Positions 40,835 to 51,271 of a stretch of DNA of 64,000 nucleotides are shown here, one piece after another. How positions within the stretch are numbered: position 1 is the first letter of the stretch; each line of letters opens with the position of its first letter. Made by a program: the position numbers and the translations under genes. Where the stretch lies: positions 3,534,001 to 3,598,000 of the forward strand of contig NZ_AP022593.1 in assembly GCF_010731815.2 (NCBI RefSeq). Direction: 5' to 3'. The DNA is from Mycolicibacterium arabiense (GTDB lineage Bacteria > Actinomycetota > Actinomycetes > Mycobacteriales > Mycobacteriaceae). The notes under the pieces are model-generated. The model made no database searches, was not told the origin of the DNA, and worked only from the letters and a program-made list of their open reading frames with translations.

Positions 40835-41422
40835 TCAGCGAGGCAGGACGTCGGCGCGCGGCGCCGAGTCGTGCGACAAATAGCCAAGCGACTCGGCGAG
40901 TTTCGCGCGCGCACGTGCGCAGCGGCTCTTGATCGTGCCTTCGGGTACGCCGAGCAGCAGCGCCGTCTCGGCGACCGAGTAGCCGTGCATGTCCACCGCG
41001 ACGACGGCGGCGCGCTGCTCGAGCGGCAGACGCAGCAGCGCCCGTTCGACGACCAGCGCGGTGTCCAGCAGCGCCGTCGGGTCGCTCGACGGGTGCGCAT
41101 CGTCGAGTAGGGGCGTCGTCGGGTGATTCTTGTTGTGCCGCAGGCGATCCAGGCATGAATTGACGACGATGCGGTACAGCCAGCTGCTGACCGACGCGTC
41201 GTACCGGAACGTCGCGGCCTTGCGGTGCGCGGACAGCAGCGCATCCTGCAGGGCGTCGGCCGCGTCGTCGTGGTTGCGGCTCGTCAGGTGGGCCAGCCGG
41301 TAGAGCTGGCGCCGGTGCCGATGGAACAGCGTTGCGAACGCGTGCCGGTCACCGGCGACGTGGGCTGCCAGCAACTGCGCGTCGGACCGAACGTCCTCGG
41401 CGGAGTCGGCGGCGTCGTTCAC
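40835..41422 (-). CDS. sigM: ECF RNA polymerase sigma factor SigM
   Basis: SigM is an extracytoplasmic-function sigma factor. The protein of about 195 residues has region 2 (QLLAAHVAGDRHAFATLFHRH, DDAADALQDALLSAHRKAATFR, SSWLYRIVVNSCLDRLR) and region 4 (LPLEQRAAVVAVDMHGYSVA, LLGVPEGTIKSRCARARAKL). GTG at 41422 is chosen since residues upstream in the open frame are not family-like. A GACAC-N5-GTGTC inverted repeat lies upstream. Its anti-sigma factor follows after the secreted-protein gene. Confidence 0.93.
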   Translation of the reverse strand: MNDAADSAEDVRSDAQLLAAHVAGDRHAFATLFHRHRRQLYRLAHLTSRNHDDAADALQDALLSAHRKAATFRYDASVSSWLYRIVVNSCLDRLRHNKNHPTTPLLDDAHPSSDPTALLDTALVVERALLRLPLEQRAAVVAVDMHGYSVAETALLLGVPEGTIKSRCARARAKLAESLGYLSHDSAPRADVLPR

Positions 41423-41457
41423 AAGGCAAACCCTAAGCACGCCGGAGCACCCCTCGT

Positions 41458-41472
41458 GACACCTCTTGTGTC
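41458..41472. promoter_or_regulatory. Inverted repeat GACAC-CTCTT-GTGTC upstream of sigM
   Basis: A perfect 5-bp dyad with 5-bp spacer, 36 bp upstream of the sigM GTG, between sigM and the murJ stop codon. It may be an operator or part of a promoter. No SigM consensus could be assigned. Confidence 0.35.
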
Positions 41473-41521
41473 GCGGTACCACTGACCTGGGGTTGGCGCT
41501 CCCGAGGCCTGGGGATGGCCG

Positions 41522-44500
41522 TCAGCCCGCGGCGGTGAGCGTGATGTCCGACAGCGTGGACTCGCTCCTGCCGTCCACGGTGCCGAGCGTCGTGATCCAC
41601 ACCAGCACGTAGGAGGTGGGGGCGGCGTTGCTGATCGGGATCGTGTTCGAGCCGGTCTTCATCGGCGTCGGCGGCGTCATCTCGGTGGTTTCCTCGAGCG
41701 AGGCGGGCGTCGCGGACTGGGCCGAACGGATCTGGATCGCCGTGCCGGTGCTGTTGAGGTTCACCGTCACCGACGCGAGCGTCGTGGGCTGCGGCAGCTG
41801 CAGCACCAGGCCCACGCCGCTCTTGAAGCCCGGGAACGGTGCGGGATCGCTGTAGGTGTCGGTCGGCCATCCGGTGGCGGGATTCCCGTCGATGGCGAGG
41901 CCGGCGTCACTCGGGTTGTCCGCTTCGCCGCCCGGTGAGAACACCGTTGCGCGAACGGGTCTCACGACTCCGGTGGCGGGTGTGTCGGTCTCGCTGGTGG
42001 GGGCGTTGAGGCCTAGTTCATTCCTGTCGAGCGGGCCGCCCACGTCACCGAACAGGCCGCGCAGACCGATCGCGAGGCCGACCAGCACGATGACCAGGAT
42101 GACGGCGCCGACGGCGATGCCGATGATCATGCCCTTGCGCCTGCGGCGCTGACTCTCGGGATCAGCCGCGGCCAGCGGGGCCTTGCCGCTGCCCCCGTTG
42201 GCGGCGGGATCGTCGACGGGCGTGATCAACTCGGTGCGGTCGGCGACGGCAGTGGCCTGCTGCAGGAGGTTGAGCAGCGTGCCCGCGGTGCGGATGCCGC
42301 CGTTCTCCTGTACGGCCCGTGCGGCGGCCGCGGAGATCTGGAACGGGATCTCGCGGTCGACGGCGCGCGGCTCGACGGGCTGCCCGGAGGCGTCCACCTC
42401 GGCCTGGGCCATGCCGCTGTTGGCACCGGTTTCCGGCAGGGGCCAGCGGTCGACGAGCAGGGCGTACAGCGAGGCGCCGATGCCGCGGATGTCGTCCTCG
42501 GGCTCGGCGTCGGGCATGGTCGCGGGGAAGGCCAGCGCCACGTCACCGTCGATGCTGACCCGGACGCGTCCGGGATGGTCGATCGAGAGTGCGACGCCCT
42601 CGCGGTGGGCTGCCTCGGCTGCCGCCGCGAGGGACTGGATCGCACGGGCGCCGCCGATCGCCGACGGTGCGGTCTCGGCGACCTCGGCCAGCGAGCCGCC
42701 GCGGATCCACTCGGCGACGACCAGCCCGCCCGAACCGGTGTTGGCGACGTCGAGCACGCGTGCCACGCCGGGCATGTTCAGCCTGCTGAGCTTCAGCGTG
42801 CGGGACAGGATCTCCTGCAGCTCGTCGTCGGGCAGTGTGGCATCCGGGTCGACGAACGTGAGCGCCACCTGGCGGTCGAGCGCCGTGTCGAGGGCATGCC
42901 AGAACTGCAGGTGCGGCGGTCCGCCGTGGAACACCAGCAGCCGGTAGCGCCCGCCCGCGATCGTGGCGCCCGGGATGAGGTGGACGTCGTCGTCGGTGGC
43001 CGCCTCGATCGGCGGCTCGTTGAGCATGCCGAAGGACAGTGCCTCACGGGTCGGGTCGCCGCCGTAGTCGGCGGGCGGCCTACCCGAGGGCGGCTGGCTC
43101 ACCTCGGTGGGCACGTCGGGCTCGAAGTCGTCGGCCGACGGGCGCGGAATGCGTTTGGTCGCGCCGCTGTCGGCGCCGGTCGCGGGTCCGCCTGCGGGGT
43201 CGTTCGTCACCGCTGGTCCTCTCCACGGCCTTCCTCCGGCAACCCCTGCCGGAGGCGCTACCCGTCTGACCGGCCCATATTGACGCGGTGGTAACGGGTG
43301 CGAATTCCTGTGCTCAGAGTACGGGACTGCGCTGCTCGGACGCGGTCGGACGGGGGGCATCGGCGGCGTCGCGGGCACCGGCGAGCTAGCTCCGAGGCGC
43401 CGCTTCACGAAGGCCAATGCCGACTGCGCCTCGGGCACCTTCGCCGCGAGCAGCACCGCCGCGATGATCGGCACCATGATCAACCCAAGCACCAGCAGCC
43501 GCAGCACCGAGCCGCCCGCACCGCTGTTCGTGGTGAGCGACTCGAGGCCGAGCAATTGGTCCACGACGTGTGCGATCAGACCCGCGCCGAGCGACGCGGC
43601 GATCGCGACGAGGATCGTCCGCAGCACCGGCAGCCCGATCAGCCTGCCGTCGGGCGGGCGAAGGTTGGCGCGCAGCACCAGGTGTCCGACCGTCGCGCCG
43701 GCGAGGAAGCCGAGGCCGTTGGCGAGGCCGAGGTATCCGGCGACGAGTTGGGGGTCGTCGGTGAGATGGGGTGCGGCGAACGAGGCCACGATCTTGACCG
43801 CGGTGATGACGAGGATCAGCGCGATCGGCGTCCACGGCTGCTGGCGTGCGTAGAACACCCGGAGTTGCAGCAGCACCAGGGCATACGGGATCAGCGTGAA
43901 GGCCGACAGCGTGATTGCCATGCCCAGGTAGCCGGCGTCGGTCTCGCCGAAGTTGCCGTAGGAGAACAGTGCGCTGCCGATGGCGGGGCCGCCGACGGTC
44001 ATGAACGCGACGATCGGGATCAGCGTGACCATCGTGAGTCGCGTGGCCAGCGACAGGTCGCCCAGCACCGCGGGCGTGTCGTTGGCCGCGGCATTGCGCG
44101 ACAGCCGTGGCATGACCACGGTGAGCACCGTGACGCCGATCATGCCGAACGGCAGCTGCAGGATCAGCCACGCGTAGTTGTAGATCGCCGGGCCCGAAGC
44201 CGCTGCGCTGCCTGCGATCTGGTTGCCCACGATCAGGCCGACCTGGCTGATCAGCACGTAGAGCACCATCGCCGCGGCCATGGTGCCGAACTGCTTGAGC
44301 CGGTCGTCGATGCCCCACAGCGGCCGCAGGCTGATGCGTTCGCGCCGGATCGCCAGCAGCAGCACCGCCGCCTGAGCGACCACCCCGAGCGTGGTGCCGA
44401 TGCCGAGGACCAGCAGCTTGGCGTTGCCCATCTCGACCGGGTCGAGTGACATTTCGCCGGGGACCAGGACGTAGACGCCGAGCGTGGCGATCGCGACCAG

Positions 44501-45112
44501 GTTGTTGATCACCGGTGCCCACGCCGGTGGCCCGAACACGTTGCGGGTGTTCAGGATTGCCATGAACACAGACGTCAAGCCGTAGAAGATCACCTGGGGT
44601 AGAAGCAGGTACGCAAACGCCGTGGTCAGTGGCTCGTTCACCAGCGTCTCGGAGCCGAGCATGAGGCGCACCAGCAGCGGTGCCGCGGCGACCGAGGCGA
44701 TCGTCGCCACCAGCAGCAGCGCGGTGGCGAGAGTGACCAGCCGTCGCACGAAAGCCGTTCCGCCGTCGGCGTCGTCGCGTTCGGCACGCGCCAGCACGGG
44801 AACGAAGATCGCGGTGAACGTCGCCTCGAGTACCAGTGCGGCAACGAGGTTCGGCAGCTGATTGGCCACCGAGAACGCGCTCGAGAGCGCGGCGCCGAGG
44901 ATCGCCGCGAGCAGCACGATGCGGATGAAGCCGGTGATCCGACTGATCAGCGTCGCGAATGCCATGCCCCACGACCGGGACACGACCGCGGAGTCGGAGA
45001 GTTCCTTGCGGAACTGGGGGCCCGCGACCTGGCCTGCGCGGCGGCGTGGTGCTGGCCCGCGGGGAATCCGCTGACGTGGCGGCGCCGGTGGTGGCCGCCG
45101 AGGTGTCGTCAC
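41522..45112 (-). CDS. murJ: Lipid II flippase MurJ fused to a pseudokinase and extracytoplasmic domain
   Basis: MurJ (MviN) moves lipid II across the membrane. The 1196-residue mycobacterial form has the MATE-like flippase (about 45-560, 14 helices, GMAFATLISRITGFIRIVLL, TFTAIFVPVLAR) and an intracellular pseudokinase (about 690-930) lacking HRD and DFG motifs. A further membrane helix (about 994-1018) leads to an extracytoplasmic discoidin-like domain (ASVTVNLNSTGTAIQIRS). The pseudokinase is phosphorylated by PknB and then binds FhaA. GTG at 45112 overlaps the stop of the upstream gene (GTGA). Confidence 0.95.
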   Translation of the reverse strand: MTTPRRPPPAPPRQRIPRGPAPRRRAGQVAGPQFRKELSDSAVVSRSWGMAFATLISRITGFIRIVLLAAILGAALSSAFSVANQLPNLVAALVLEATFTAIFVPVLARAERDDADGGTAFVRRLVTLATALLLVATIASVAAAPLLVRLMLGSETLVNEPLTTAFAYLLLPQVIFYGLTSVFMAILNTRNVFGPPAWAPVINNLVAIATLGVYVLVPGEMSLDPVEMGNAKLLVLGIGTTLGVVAQAAVLLLAIRRERISLRPLWGIDDRLKQFGTMAAAMVLYVLISQVGLIVGNQIAGSAAASGPAIYNYAWLILQLPFGMIGVTVLTVVMPRLSRNAAANDTPAVLGDLSLATRLTMVTLIPIVAFMTVGGPAIGSALFSYGNFGETDAGYLGMAITLSAFTLIPYALVLLQLRVFYARQQPWTPIALILVITAVKIVASFAAPHLTDDPQLVAGYLGLANGLGFLAGATVGHLVLRANLRPPDGRLIGLPVLRTILVAIAASLGAGLIAHVVDQLLGLESLTTNSGAGGSVLRLLVLGLIMVPIIAAVLLAAKVPEAQSALAFVKRRLGASSPVPATPPMPPVRPRPSSAVPYSEHRNSHPLPPRQYGPVRRVAPPAGVAGGRPWRGPAVTNDPAGGPATGADSGATKRIPRPSADDFEPDVPTEVSQPPSGRPPADYGGDPTREALSFGMLNEPPIEAATDDDVHLIPGATIAGGRYRLLVFHGGPPHLQFWHALDTALDRQVALTFVDPDATLPDDELQEILSRTLKLSRLNMPGVARVLDVANTGSGGLVVAEWIRGGSLAEVAETAPSAIGGARAIQSLAAAAEAAHREGVALSIDHPGRVRVSIDGDVALAFPATMPDAEPEDDIRGIGASLYALLVDRWPLPETGANSGMAQAEVDASGQPVEPRAVDREIPFQISAAAARAVQENGGIRTAGTLLNLLQQATAVADRTELITPVDDPAANGGSGKAPLAAADPESQRRRRKGMIIGIAVGAVILVIVLVGLAIGLRGLFGDVGGPLDRNELGLNAPTSETDTPATGVVRPVRATVFSPGGEADNPSDAGLAIDGNPATGWPTDTYSDPAPFPGFKSGVGLVLQLPQPTTLASVTVNLNSTGTAIQIRSAQSATPASLEETTEMTPPTPMKTGSNTIPISNAAPTSYVLVWITTLGTVDGRSESTLSDITLTAAG

Positions 45113-47523
45113 CGCTCGTCCGGGCCGTAGGCGATGGCCGTGTCGACCGGATCGGGCGAGTCGTCGGCAGTGGTCCGGCGCGGTGGCCGGTCGAGGTCGG
45201 CGCGGTCGGGCTGCCCGCGGAACCGGTGCCACAGTCTGCGGCCGGCCAGCAGGAACAGCACCGCACCCGCGGACAGCGTGATGATGAACAGCACCTTGCC
45301 GTAGGCGTTGGAGTGCAACGACAGTCGCACGGGTTCGCCGAGGGACAGGCCGTCGACCGTGCGCAGCGACACGTCGACCGCGACGCGCTGGGTGAAGTGC
45401 ACCTCGACCGGCACCCGCAGCGGCAGGAAGCCCGGCGGCAGCACGATCTCACCCATGTCGGTGACGGTCATCCCGGGCGGGGCGTCGACGTCGAGGCGGA
45501 CCCGGATCGGTACGGGCAGGTCGTTGCGCAGGGCCAGGGGCAGCGGGCTGCGTTCGGTGGCCAGCGTGTACGAACCGCCGGGGTTGACGATGGTGACGGC
45601 ATTGAACAGGTCGTCGACGGTAGTGGCGGTTCGCCGGATCCGCTGCTCCGCCAAGCCGTTCCGCGCGTCGGGGGGTACCGACTGGCTCAGTGCGCGCAGC
45701 ATGTCCTCGCGCAGCGGCGCGGTGTACTCCGTGCCGGTGAGGCCCGTCCGCTCATCGGTGGTCAGCGCCGCCGTCAGACCCCACAGCCGGCCGGACGCAC
45801 CTGCGACCGCCGAGACGACGCCGTCGCCGAACCGGGCACGCGCGTTGCCGAGGGCATCGGCGGGCGCAGGCTGTTCGGTGGCCGGTGCGGCGGCGAGCGT
45901 CTCCGCGATCACCGTGGGCAGCGGCCGCGGCGTGGCCAGCCCCGAGTTGATCGACGTCGCAAGCGCGGACAGCAGGGCCGCGGCGTCGTCCTGCTGCAGG
46001 TCCCACACCATCGGCGGCACCAGGATCTCGGCGCGCGGCTCGGTGGCCGGCCGCAGCCCGCGCCACAGCATCGCGGCGAGCGCGTCCTGGCGGCGGGCCA
46101 CCTGCGAGTCCTGCTGCAGCGGCACGTTGAGGGAGCTGTCGAGGTACGACGGGGACGACGGCCTGGTGCCCGCACCGGCCAGCGCCGCGCCGACCGTCGG
46201 GTCGACGGGGGCGGTGACGACTTGCCGGGTGTAGCGGCGCGGCACGAGGTCGACGGGCGGCTGCTCGCCGGATGCAGAATCCTGCGCCGTGTAGTCCGGT
46301 GCGGCGATCGCCACGGTCGGGCCCTGTGCCGACAGCAGTTGCACGGCAGGCCCCGTCAACGGCCCGTCGCCCAGCAGCGTGGCGCCGCGCACCGACGCGA
46401 TACCGAGGATCTGGTCGACCACGTCGGGCGACTCGGTGGTCGCGACGGCCGCCAGCCCGGGGTCGCCGACGCGGTGCAGCGCGGTCAGGTCCGCCTGGGC
46501 GTACACCGACGACGTGACGCACAGCCGCTGAGCCAGCGACTTCAGCCGGCCCAGCCAGTTCACCGCAGCCTCCTGGCCGGTGCCGGGCCGGGTCGGGCCG
46601 CTGAGCCCGCCGTCGGCCGATTCGGTGACGACGTAGCCGGTCGTCATCGCATTGACCGTCACCAGCAGGTCGGGGTCGACGGCCAGACACAGCGCGCTGC
46701 GGACCTGCCCTGCCGGATCGACCGGGGGACTGGTGGCGAAGTCGGCCGCCGAGAGCAGCGTGTCCAGCCTGCCGCCGGGGGCCAGTGAGGTGGCCAGCTC
46801 GTCGTCGCCGAGCCGCACGGGCGTCGTGGCGCCGGGGACGCCCGCAGCGAGCCGGGGCCGGTCGGCGAGCGGCCACAGCATCGTGACGCCCACCGGGCGC
46901 GAGGTGTCCGGTGGCACGACGGCCGACACCGGGTCGGTGGACTCGAGCGACGGATCGGGTGGAACGCCGACGACGGGAAGCAGGAAGCGGGCGTCGTCGA
47001 GACGGGCGGGGGCGCCGTAGTCCGGGGTGCCGTTGACGTTCACCAGCAGCGGGTAGACGCCGGGTTCGGAGATGCGCAGCGACGGCTCGGCACCCGACCG
47101 CAGCGGGAAGAACAGACGGAACGCCGCGCTCTGCCCCTGGCTCAATTCCGGTGCGATGGTGACGAAGTCGCCGACGGGCTCGAACTGGTCGCCACTGCCG
47201 GCGAGGCTGGTGCGCAGCCCGGCCGACGTGGTCACCGCAGCCGCGGTCTCGAGCCGCACGACGACGTCCCGGACCGACCGGTCACCGATGTTCGCCACCC
47301 TGCCGGTGACGGTGACGAAGGGTTCGCCCGCGGTGCTGACGATCTCGGGGGTGACGCGATCGATGCTCAGCTTGAGGAACTGGGTGACGCCGGGTTCGCC
47401 CGCGGCCGCGCGGGGCAGCAGTGCCGGCGCGGCGACCAGCGTCAGTAGGACCACGGCGGCCAGCGAGCGCACGAGCACTCGAGGCACGGTCCCAGCGGCC
47501 GAGACTGCCGCCCGAAACGTCAT
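45109..47523 (-). CDS. DUF6049 family secreted membrane protein (Rv3909-like)
   Basis: The 804-residue protein has a signal peptide ([21 protein letters not shown]), a large extracytoplasmic region beginning [20 protein letters not shown] with Ig-like [18 protein letters not shown], and one C-terminal membrane helix ([20 protein letters not shown]) with a basic cytosolic tail. It is conserved between mutT4 and murJ in mycobacteria. Its role is unknown, but location and topology suggest a wall-synthesis partner of MurJ. ATG at 47523 overlaps the mutT4 stop, and the stop overlaps murJ. Confidence 0.9.
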   Translation of the reverse strand: MTFRAAVSAAGTVPRVLVRSLAAVVLLTLVAAPALLPRAAAGEPGVTQFLKLSIDRVTPEIVSTAGEPFVTVTGRVANIGDRSVRDVVVRLETAAAVTTSAGLRTSLAGSGDQFEPVGDFVTIAPELSQGQSAAFRLFFPLRSGAEPSLRISEPGVYPLLVNVNGTPDYGAPARLDDARFLLPVVGVPPDPSLESTDPVSAVVPPDTSRPVGVTMLWPLADRPRLAAGVPGATTPVRLGDDELATSLAPGGRLDTLLSAADFATSPPVDPAGQVRSALCLAVDPDLLVTVNAMTTGYVVTESADGGLSGPTRPGTGQEAAVNWLGRLKSLAQRLCVTSSVYAQADLTALHRVGDPGLAAVATTESPDVVDQILGIASVRGATLLGDGPLTGPAVQLLSAQGPTVAIAAPDYTAQDSASGEQPPVDLVPRRYTRQVVTAPVDPTVGAALAGAGTRPSSPSYLDSSLNVPLQQDSQVARRQDALAAMLWRGLRPATEPRAEILVPPMVWDLQQDDAAALLSALATSINSGLATPRPLPTVIAETLAAAPATEQPAPADALGNARARFGDGVVSAVAGASGRLWGLTAALTTDERTGLTGTEYTAPLREDMLRALSQSVPPDARNGLAEQRIRRTATTVDDLFNAVTIVNPGGSYTLATERSPLPLALRNDLPVPIRVRLDVDAPPGMTVTDMGEIVLPPGFLPLRVPVEVHFTQRVAVDVSLRTVDGLSLGEPVRLSLHSNAYGKVLFIITLSAGAVLFLLAGRRLWHRFRGQPDRADLDRPPRRTTADDSPDPVDTAIAYGPDER

Positions 47524-48356
47524 GTTCCCTGGCCGCAGCCGTTCGCCCGCCGACCGGGTCGCATCTTTCCCCGGTCGCTCCGCTCTGCCCCCGAGGAACG
47601 GTCCCCGGGCTCTCTGCGCTCCGCCCCGAGGGACGGGGGAGTGGAGTCGTCGGCACGACGGTGGGTGTGGGAGTGGGTCTGCGGCCTGCGCCGCGGCGAG
47701 GTGTGCGGCAGCGGCGGGAGGCTGCCGGGCCCGTCGGTGTGCAGCTTGTCGATGAGTTCTCCGGCGACCTGGGCGAGCTTGCGCTCGTCGGCGTAGGCGA
47801 GCCGCTTGGGCAGTTCCCGCAGCGGCACCCAGGCCACCTCGGTGACCTCGACGTCTTCGTCGGACAGTTCCCCGCCGAGGAACCGCATGAGGTAGTGGTG
47901 CACGGTCTTGTGCACGCGGCGGCCCTCGGTGACGAACCAGTAGTCGATGCTGCCCAGCGCGGCGAGCACGCTGCCCTCGATGCCGGTCTCCTCGGCGACC
48001 TCGCGGATCGCGGTCTGCTCGGCGGTCTCGCCCATCTCGATGTGGCCCTTGGGCAGCGACCACAGCATGCGGCCGCGCCGGTCGAGCCTGCCGATCAGCG
48101 CGGCGACCTGTGAGTCCTTAGGGCCGTCGATCCCGTCGATGACGAGGCCGCCCGCCGACGTCTCGTGCACGGTGCGGAGCCGGTCCGGCTGGCGTCGGGG
48201 CTGGGGGTTGCGGTGTCCGTTGGCGGCCGGTACGGCGCTGGGGAGGGGGACTACGGAAGCGGGTTGCGGCGCGCTGGCCTCGGGCGGCCCTGCCGAGCGT
48301 CGGCCGCGGCGCCTTCCTCGGCGCCGTCGTGGTTTGGCTTGTTCGCCCTCCGACAC
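47520..48356 (-). CDS. mutT4: Nudix hydrolase MutT4
   Basis: The protein of about 278 residues has an Arg-rich N-terminal extension ([17 protein letters not shown]) and a Nudix domain with the complete box [20 protein letters not shown] followed by [20 protein letters not shown] and [17 protein letters not shown] are conserved blocks. Mycobacterial MutT4 paralogues act on oxidised or other nucleotides, and the substrate cannot be read here. GTG at 48356 ([13 protein letters not shown]) matches orthologues. The C-terminal tail is about 30 residues longer than in M. tuberculosis. Confidence 0.9.
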   Translation of the reverse strand: MSEGEQAKPRRRRGRRRGRRSAGPPEASAPQPASVVPLPSAVPAANGHRNPQPRRQPDRLRTVHETSAGGLVIDGIDGPKDSQVAALIGRLDRRGRMLWSLPKGHIEMGETAEQTAIREVAEETGIEGSVLAALGSIDYWFVTEGRRVHKTVHHYLMRFLGGELSDEDVEVTEVAWVPLRELPKRLAYADERKLAQVAGELIDKLHTDGPGSLPPLPHTSPRRRPQTHSHTHRRADDSTPPSLGAERREPGDRSSGAERSDRGKMRPGRRANGCGQGT

Positions 48357-48468
48357 CCAAGCGATAGTAGCTGCCACTTGCTTTCCACCTTGCCGCCACT
48401 CGCCGTTGGTGCCGTGCTGATGCCCAGTCGTTACGCGCATGCGCCGATGGCAACTAGGCTCACCCCCC

Positions 48469-49914
48469 GTGCCGATCGACCCGAGTGCGGAAGCCGCGCT
48501 GCTTGCTGCCGCGATGCGCAGCCTCTCACGGCACGTCACCGTCCTCTCCGAGCTGGGCACGTTGTTCGCCGACGCGGGCCACGAGCTGTACCTGGTCGGG
48601 GGTAGCGTGCGCGACGCCGTGCTGGAGCGCGACGTCACCGACCTGGACTTCACCACCGATGCTCGGCCCGACGCGATCCAGCGGATCGTGCGGCGGTGGG
48701 GCGACGGGATGTGGGACACCGGCATCGCGTTCGGCACCATCGGCATCGCCAAGGGCGAGTACCGGCTGGAGATCACGACGTTCCGGGCCGACAGCTACGA
48801 CCAGGTGTCGCGCAACCCGACCGTCGAGTTCGGCGACCGGCTCGAAGACGACCTGATTCGCCGCGACTTCAAGGTCAACGCGATGGCGGTGCGAGTGACG
48901 CCCGAGGGTGTCGGCGAGTTCCACGATCCGCAGGACGGCCTGGTCGACGCCGCGGCCCGTCGGCTCGATACCCCGTCGCCGCCGGAGGTGTCGTTCGGCG
49001 ACGATCCGCTGCGGATGCTGCGGGCCGCGCGCTTCGTCTCGCAGTTGGAGTTCGAGGTGGCGCCCCGGGTCCGCGAGGCGATGGAGCGCATGGCCCCCGA
49101 ACTCGGGCGGATCACCGCCGAGCGGGTGGCTGCCGAACTCGACAAGCTGCTGGCCGGTGCGGACCCGATCGCGGGCGTCGACCTGATGGTGCAGACGGGG
49201 CTGGGCGCAGTGGTGCTGCCGGAGATCGGCGACATGCGGATGGCGATCGACGAGCACCATCAGCACAAGGACGTGTATCAGCATTCGCTGACCGTGCTGC
49301 GCCAGGCCATCGATCTCGAGGATCCGCGCGAGGCGCCCGACCTGGTGCTGCGGTGGGCGGCGCTGCTGCACGACATCGGCAAGCCGGCGACCCGTCGGCA
49401 CGAGCCCGACGGCGGCGTGAGCTTCCACCATCACGAGGTCGTGGGCGCGAAGATGACCCGCAAGCGGCTGCGGGCGCTGAAGTACTCGAAGCAGATGGTC
49501 GACGACGTGTCGCAGTTGGTCTACCTGCACCTGCGGTTCCACGGGTACGGCGACGGCCGCTGGACCGACTCGGCAGTGCGGCGCTACGTGACCGACGCCG
49601 GTCCGCTGCTGTCGCGGCTGCACAAGCTGGTGCGTGCGGACTGCACCACGCGCAACCAGCGGCGGGCGGCGCGGTTGCAGGCGAATTACGACGACCTCGA
49701 ACACCGGATCGCCGAACTCGCGGCGAAGGAGGACCTCGCCAGGGTCCGGCCCGACCTCGACGGCAACGAGATCATGAAGATCCTCGACATCCCGGCCGGA
49801 CCGCTCGTCGGTCAGGCGTGGACGTTCCTCAAGGAGCTCCGACTCGACCGCGGCCCGCTCGAGCACGACGAGGCCGTCCACGCGTTGAAGAAGTGGTGGA
49901 ACGCCAGGGCCTGA
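48469..49914 (+). CDS. pcnA: tRNA nucleotidyltransferase / poly(A) polymerase family (PcnA)
   Basis: The enzyme adds CCA or A residues to RNA 3' ends. Since the tRNA genes in this window lack encoded CCA, a CCA-adding role fits. The 481-residue protein has the class II nucleotidyltransferase motif [44 protein letters not shown] and an HD domain ([24 protein letters not shown]). GTG at 48469 is used. A TAGGCT hexamer 14 nt upstream resembles a -10, so the transcript may be nearly leaderless. It is divergent from mutT4. Confidence 0.93.
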   Translation: MPIDPSAEAALLAAAMRSLSRHVTVLSELGTLFADAGHELYLVGGSVRDAVLERDVTDLDFTTDARPDAIQRIVRRWGDGMWDTGIAFGTIGIAKGEYRLEITTFRADSYDQVSRNPTVEFGDRLEDDLIRRDFKVNAMAVRVTPEGVGEFHDPQDGLVDAAARRLDTPSPPEVSFGDDPLRMLRAARFVSQLEFEVAPRVREAMERMAPELGRITAERVAAELDKLLAGADPIAGVDLMVQTGLGAVVLPEIGDMRMAIDEHHQHKDVYQHSLTVLRQAIDLEDPREAPDLVLRWAALLHDIGKPATRRHEPDGGVSFHHHEVVGAKMTRKRLRALKYSKQMVDDVSQLVYLHLRFHGYGDGRWTDSAVRRYVTDAGPLLSRLHKLVRADCTTRNQRRAARLQANYDDLEHRIAELAAKEDLARVRPDLDGNEIMKILDIPAGPLVGQAWTFLKELRLDRGPLEHDEAVHALKKWWNARA

Positions 49915-49930
49915 TCGCGCGTCCTAATGA

Positions 49931-49986
49931 CAGGGCGAGCGGAGCGACGGGGGATCGGCTCCAGGGCGAGCGGAGCGACGGGGGAT
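49931..49986 (+). repeat. Two 25-bp direct repeats before the DxDGDG-repeat gene
   Basis: Identical 25-bp units at 49931-49955 and 49962-49986, rich in GAGCG/GAGCGACGGG. The second supplies the ribosome binding purines and the first two bases of the ATG at 49985. The GAGCGRAGCGA core resembles the repeat in the pbpA-pknA junction. Confidence 0.8.
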
Positions 49987-50491
49987 GGGAACAGTGGAGT
50001 ACTGCCTGGGGGACGGGTTCGGTGCGGCGGCGATGTCGACGGGTGAGCCGACGCTCGACGTCGACGGCGACGGGGTGTTGGACGCGATCGGTCTCGACTT
50101 CGACGGCGATGGCCGCCTCGACGACGCGCTGGCCGATTTGGACGGCGACGGGTTCGCCGATCACGCGGTGCTCGACCTGGACGACGACGGCCACGGCGAG
50201 GCCCGGTTCACCGACGACGGGTCGGGCACGTGGGCGGTGAGCGTCGACCGGGGTGCTCAGCTGCGCTGGTTCGGCCTCGATGGTGCCGAGTCGGTCGGTG
50301 GTCCGCTCGTCGACTTCGACGGTGACGGACAGGTCGACGACCGCCTGCTCGACGGCGACCACAACGGTCTGGCCGACCGCGCGCTGGCCGCCGAGGACGC
50401 CTACGTCGACGCCGACGGTGACGGCCGCTGGGACGTCAAGTTGTCCGATGCCGACGGTGACGGTGCGGCCGACGCGGGCGCGAAGCTCTAA
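49985..50491 (+). CDS. DxDGDG-repeat acidic protein (Rv3906c-like)
   Basis: The 168-residue protein is built almost entirely of about eight calcium-binding-type loops ([72 protein letters not shown]). These resemble thrombospondin type 3 or EF-hand-like repeats. It has no signal peptide or membrane segment, so it is either cytosolic or exported by another route. It corresponds by position to Rv3906c beside pcnA. Calcium binding is inferred, not shown. ATG at 49985 lies within a direct repeat. It is convergent with the next gene and overlaps it by 4 bp. Confidence 0.8.
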   Translation: MGTVEYCLGDGFGAAAMSTGEPTLDVDGDGVLDAIGLDFDGDGRLDDALADLDGDGFADHAVLDLDDDGHGEARFTDDGSGTWAVSVDRGAQLRWFGLDGAESVGGPLVDFDGDGQVDDRLLDGDHNGLADRALAAEDAYVDADGDGRWDVKLSDADGDGAADAGAKL

Positions 50492-51267
50492 CCCCGCCCG
50501 GCCCCAGGCGGGCCCGCGAACGCCTGCGCGATCGTCAGCCACTGCTGCGCGTCCTCGCCGACGGCCGTCACGTCGAGTTCGGCGCGAGGCCTGCGCTGCG
50601 TGACGAGCATGCAGAAGTGTTCGGCCGACCCGGTCACGCGCTGCGCAGCGTCGCCGGGACCCCACGACCACGTCGAGCCGTCGGGTGCGGACAGTTCCAC
50701 GTGAAACGGTTCCGCGGGCGGGGTGAGGCCGTGCACCGAGAACGCGAAGTCGCGGGTGCGGACGCCGATGTGGGCGATCGACTTCAGCCGCGCCGTCGCT
50801 GGGCGAGCCACGCCGAGGGCATCGGCGACGTCGAGGCCGTGCGCCCAGGTCTCCATCAGGCGGGCCGTCGCCATCGACGTAGCGCTCATCGGCGGACCGA
50901 ACCACGGGAGCTTGCGCCCGTCGGCGACCCGGGGGAGTTCGTCGTGCAGCCGGGTGCGGGTGGCCCGCCACTCGGCGAGCAGGGTGGCCGGCGGTAGGGC
51001 GGCGAGTTCCTCGGCGCCCGCGTCGACGAACCCGGTGGGGTTCGTGGCGGCCTCGGTCAGCAGATCCCCGAAGCCGGCCTCGTCGGTCACGGACACGACC
51101 GCCACCCGGTCGGTCCACAGCAGGTGTGCGATCTGGTGCGCGATCGTCCAGCCGGCTGCCGGTGTCGGAGTGCGCCACTGCCCGTCGGGCAGGTCGGCGA
51201 CGATCGCGTCGAGTTCGTCGCTCTCCGCGCGCAGGTCGGCGACGGTGCTGTTCAGGGCGTCGGACAT
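50488..51267 (-). CDS. TIGR03084 family metal-binding protein (Rv0036c-like)
   Basis: The 259-residue protein has an N-terminal DinB-like mycothiol-dependent-isomerase fold with metal-ligand histidines in [15 protein letters not shown] and [16 protein letters not shown]-terminal domain ([34 protein letters not shown]) follows. The family includes wyosine-like or mycothiol-dependent metal-binding proteins without known substrate. It follows the MFS gene by 4 bp and is probably translated with it. A parS-like sequence lies inside it at 50694-50707. Confidence 0.88.
   Translation of the reverse strand: MSDALNSTVADLRAESDELDAIVADLPDGQWRTPTPAAGWTIAHQIAHLLWTDRVAVVSVTDEAGFGDLLTEAATNPTGFVDAGAEELAALPPATLLAEWRATRTRLHDELPRVADGRKLPWFGPPMSATSMATARLMETWAHGLDVADALGVARPATARLKSIAHIGVRTRDFAFSVHGLTPPAEPFHVELSAPDGSTWSWGPGDAAQRVTGSAEHFCMLVTQRRPRAELDVTAVGEDAQQWLTIAQAFAGPPGAGRG
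50694..50707. other. Degenerate parS-like site
   Basis: GTTCCACGTGAAAC differs from the parS core GTTTCACGTGAAAC at one position. It lies inside the TIGR03084 gene, where the coding strand reads Phe-His-Val, about 17 kb from parS site 1. Confidence 0.45.
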
Positions 51268-51271
51268 GGCG

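Noticed and set aside
43386..45452. Minus-strand ORF of 688 codons overlapping murJ and the DUF6049 gene
   Set aside because: It is a shifted frame of the same strand as murJ with Arg/Ala/Pro-rich, non-protein-like composition.
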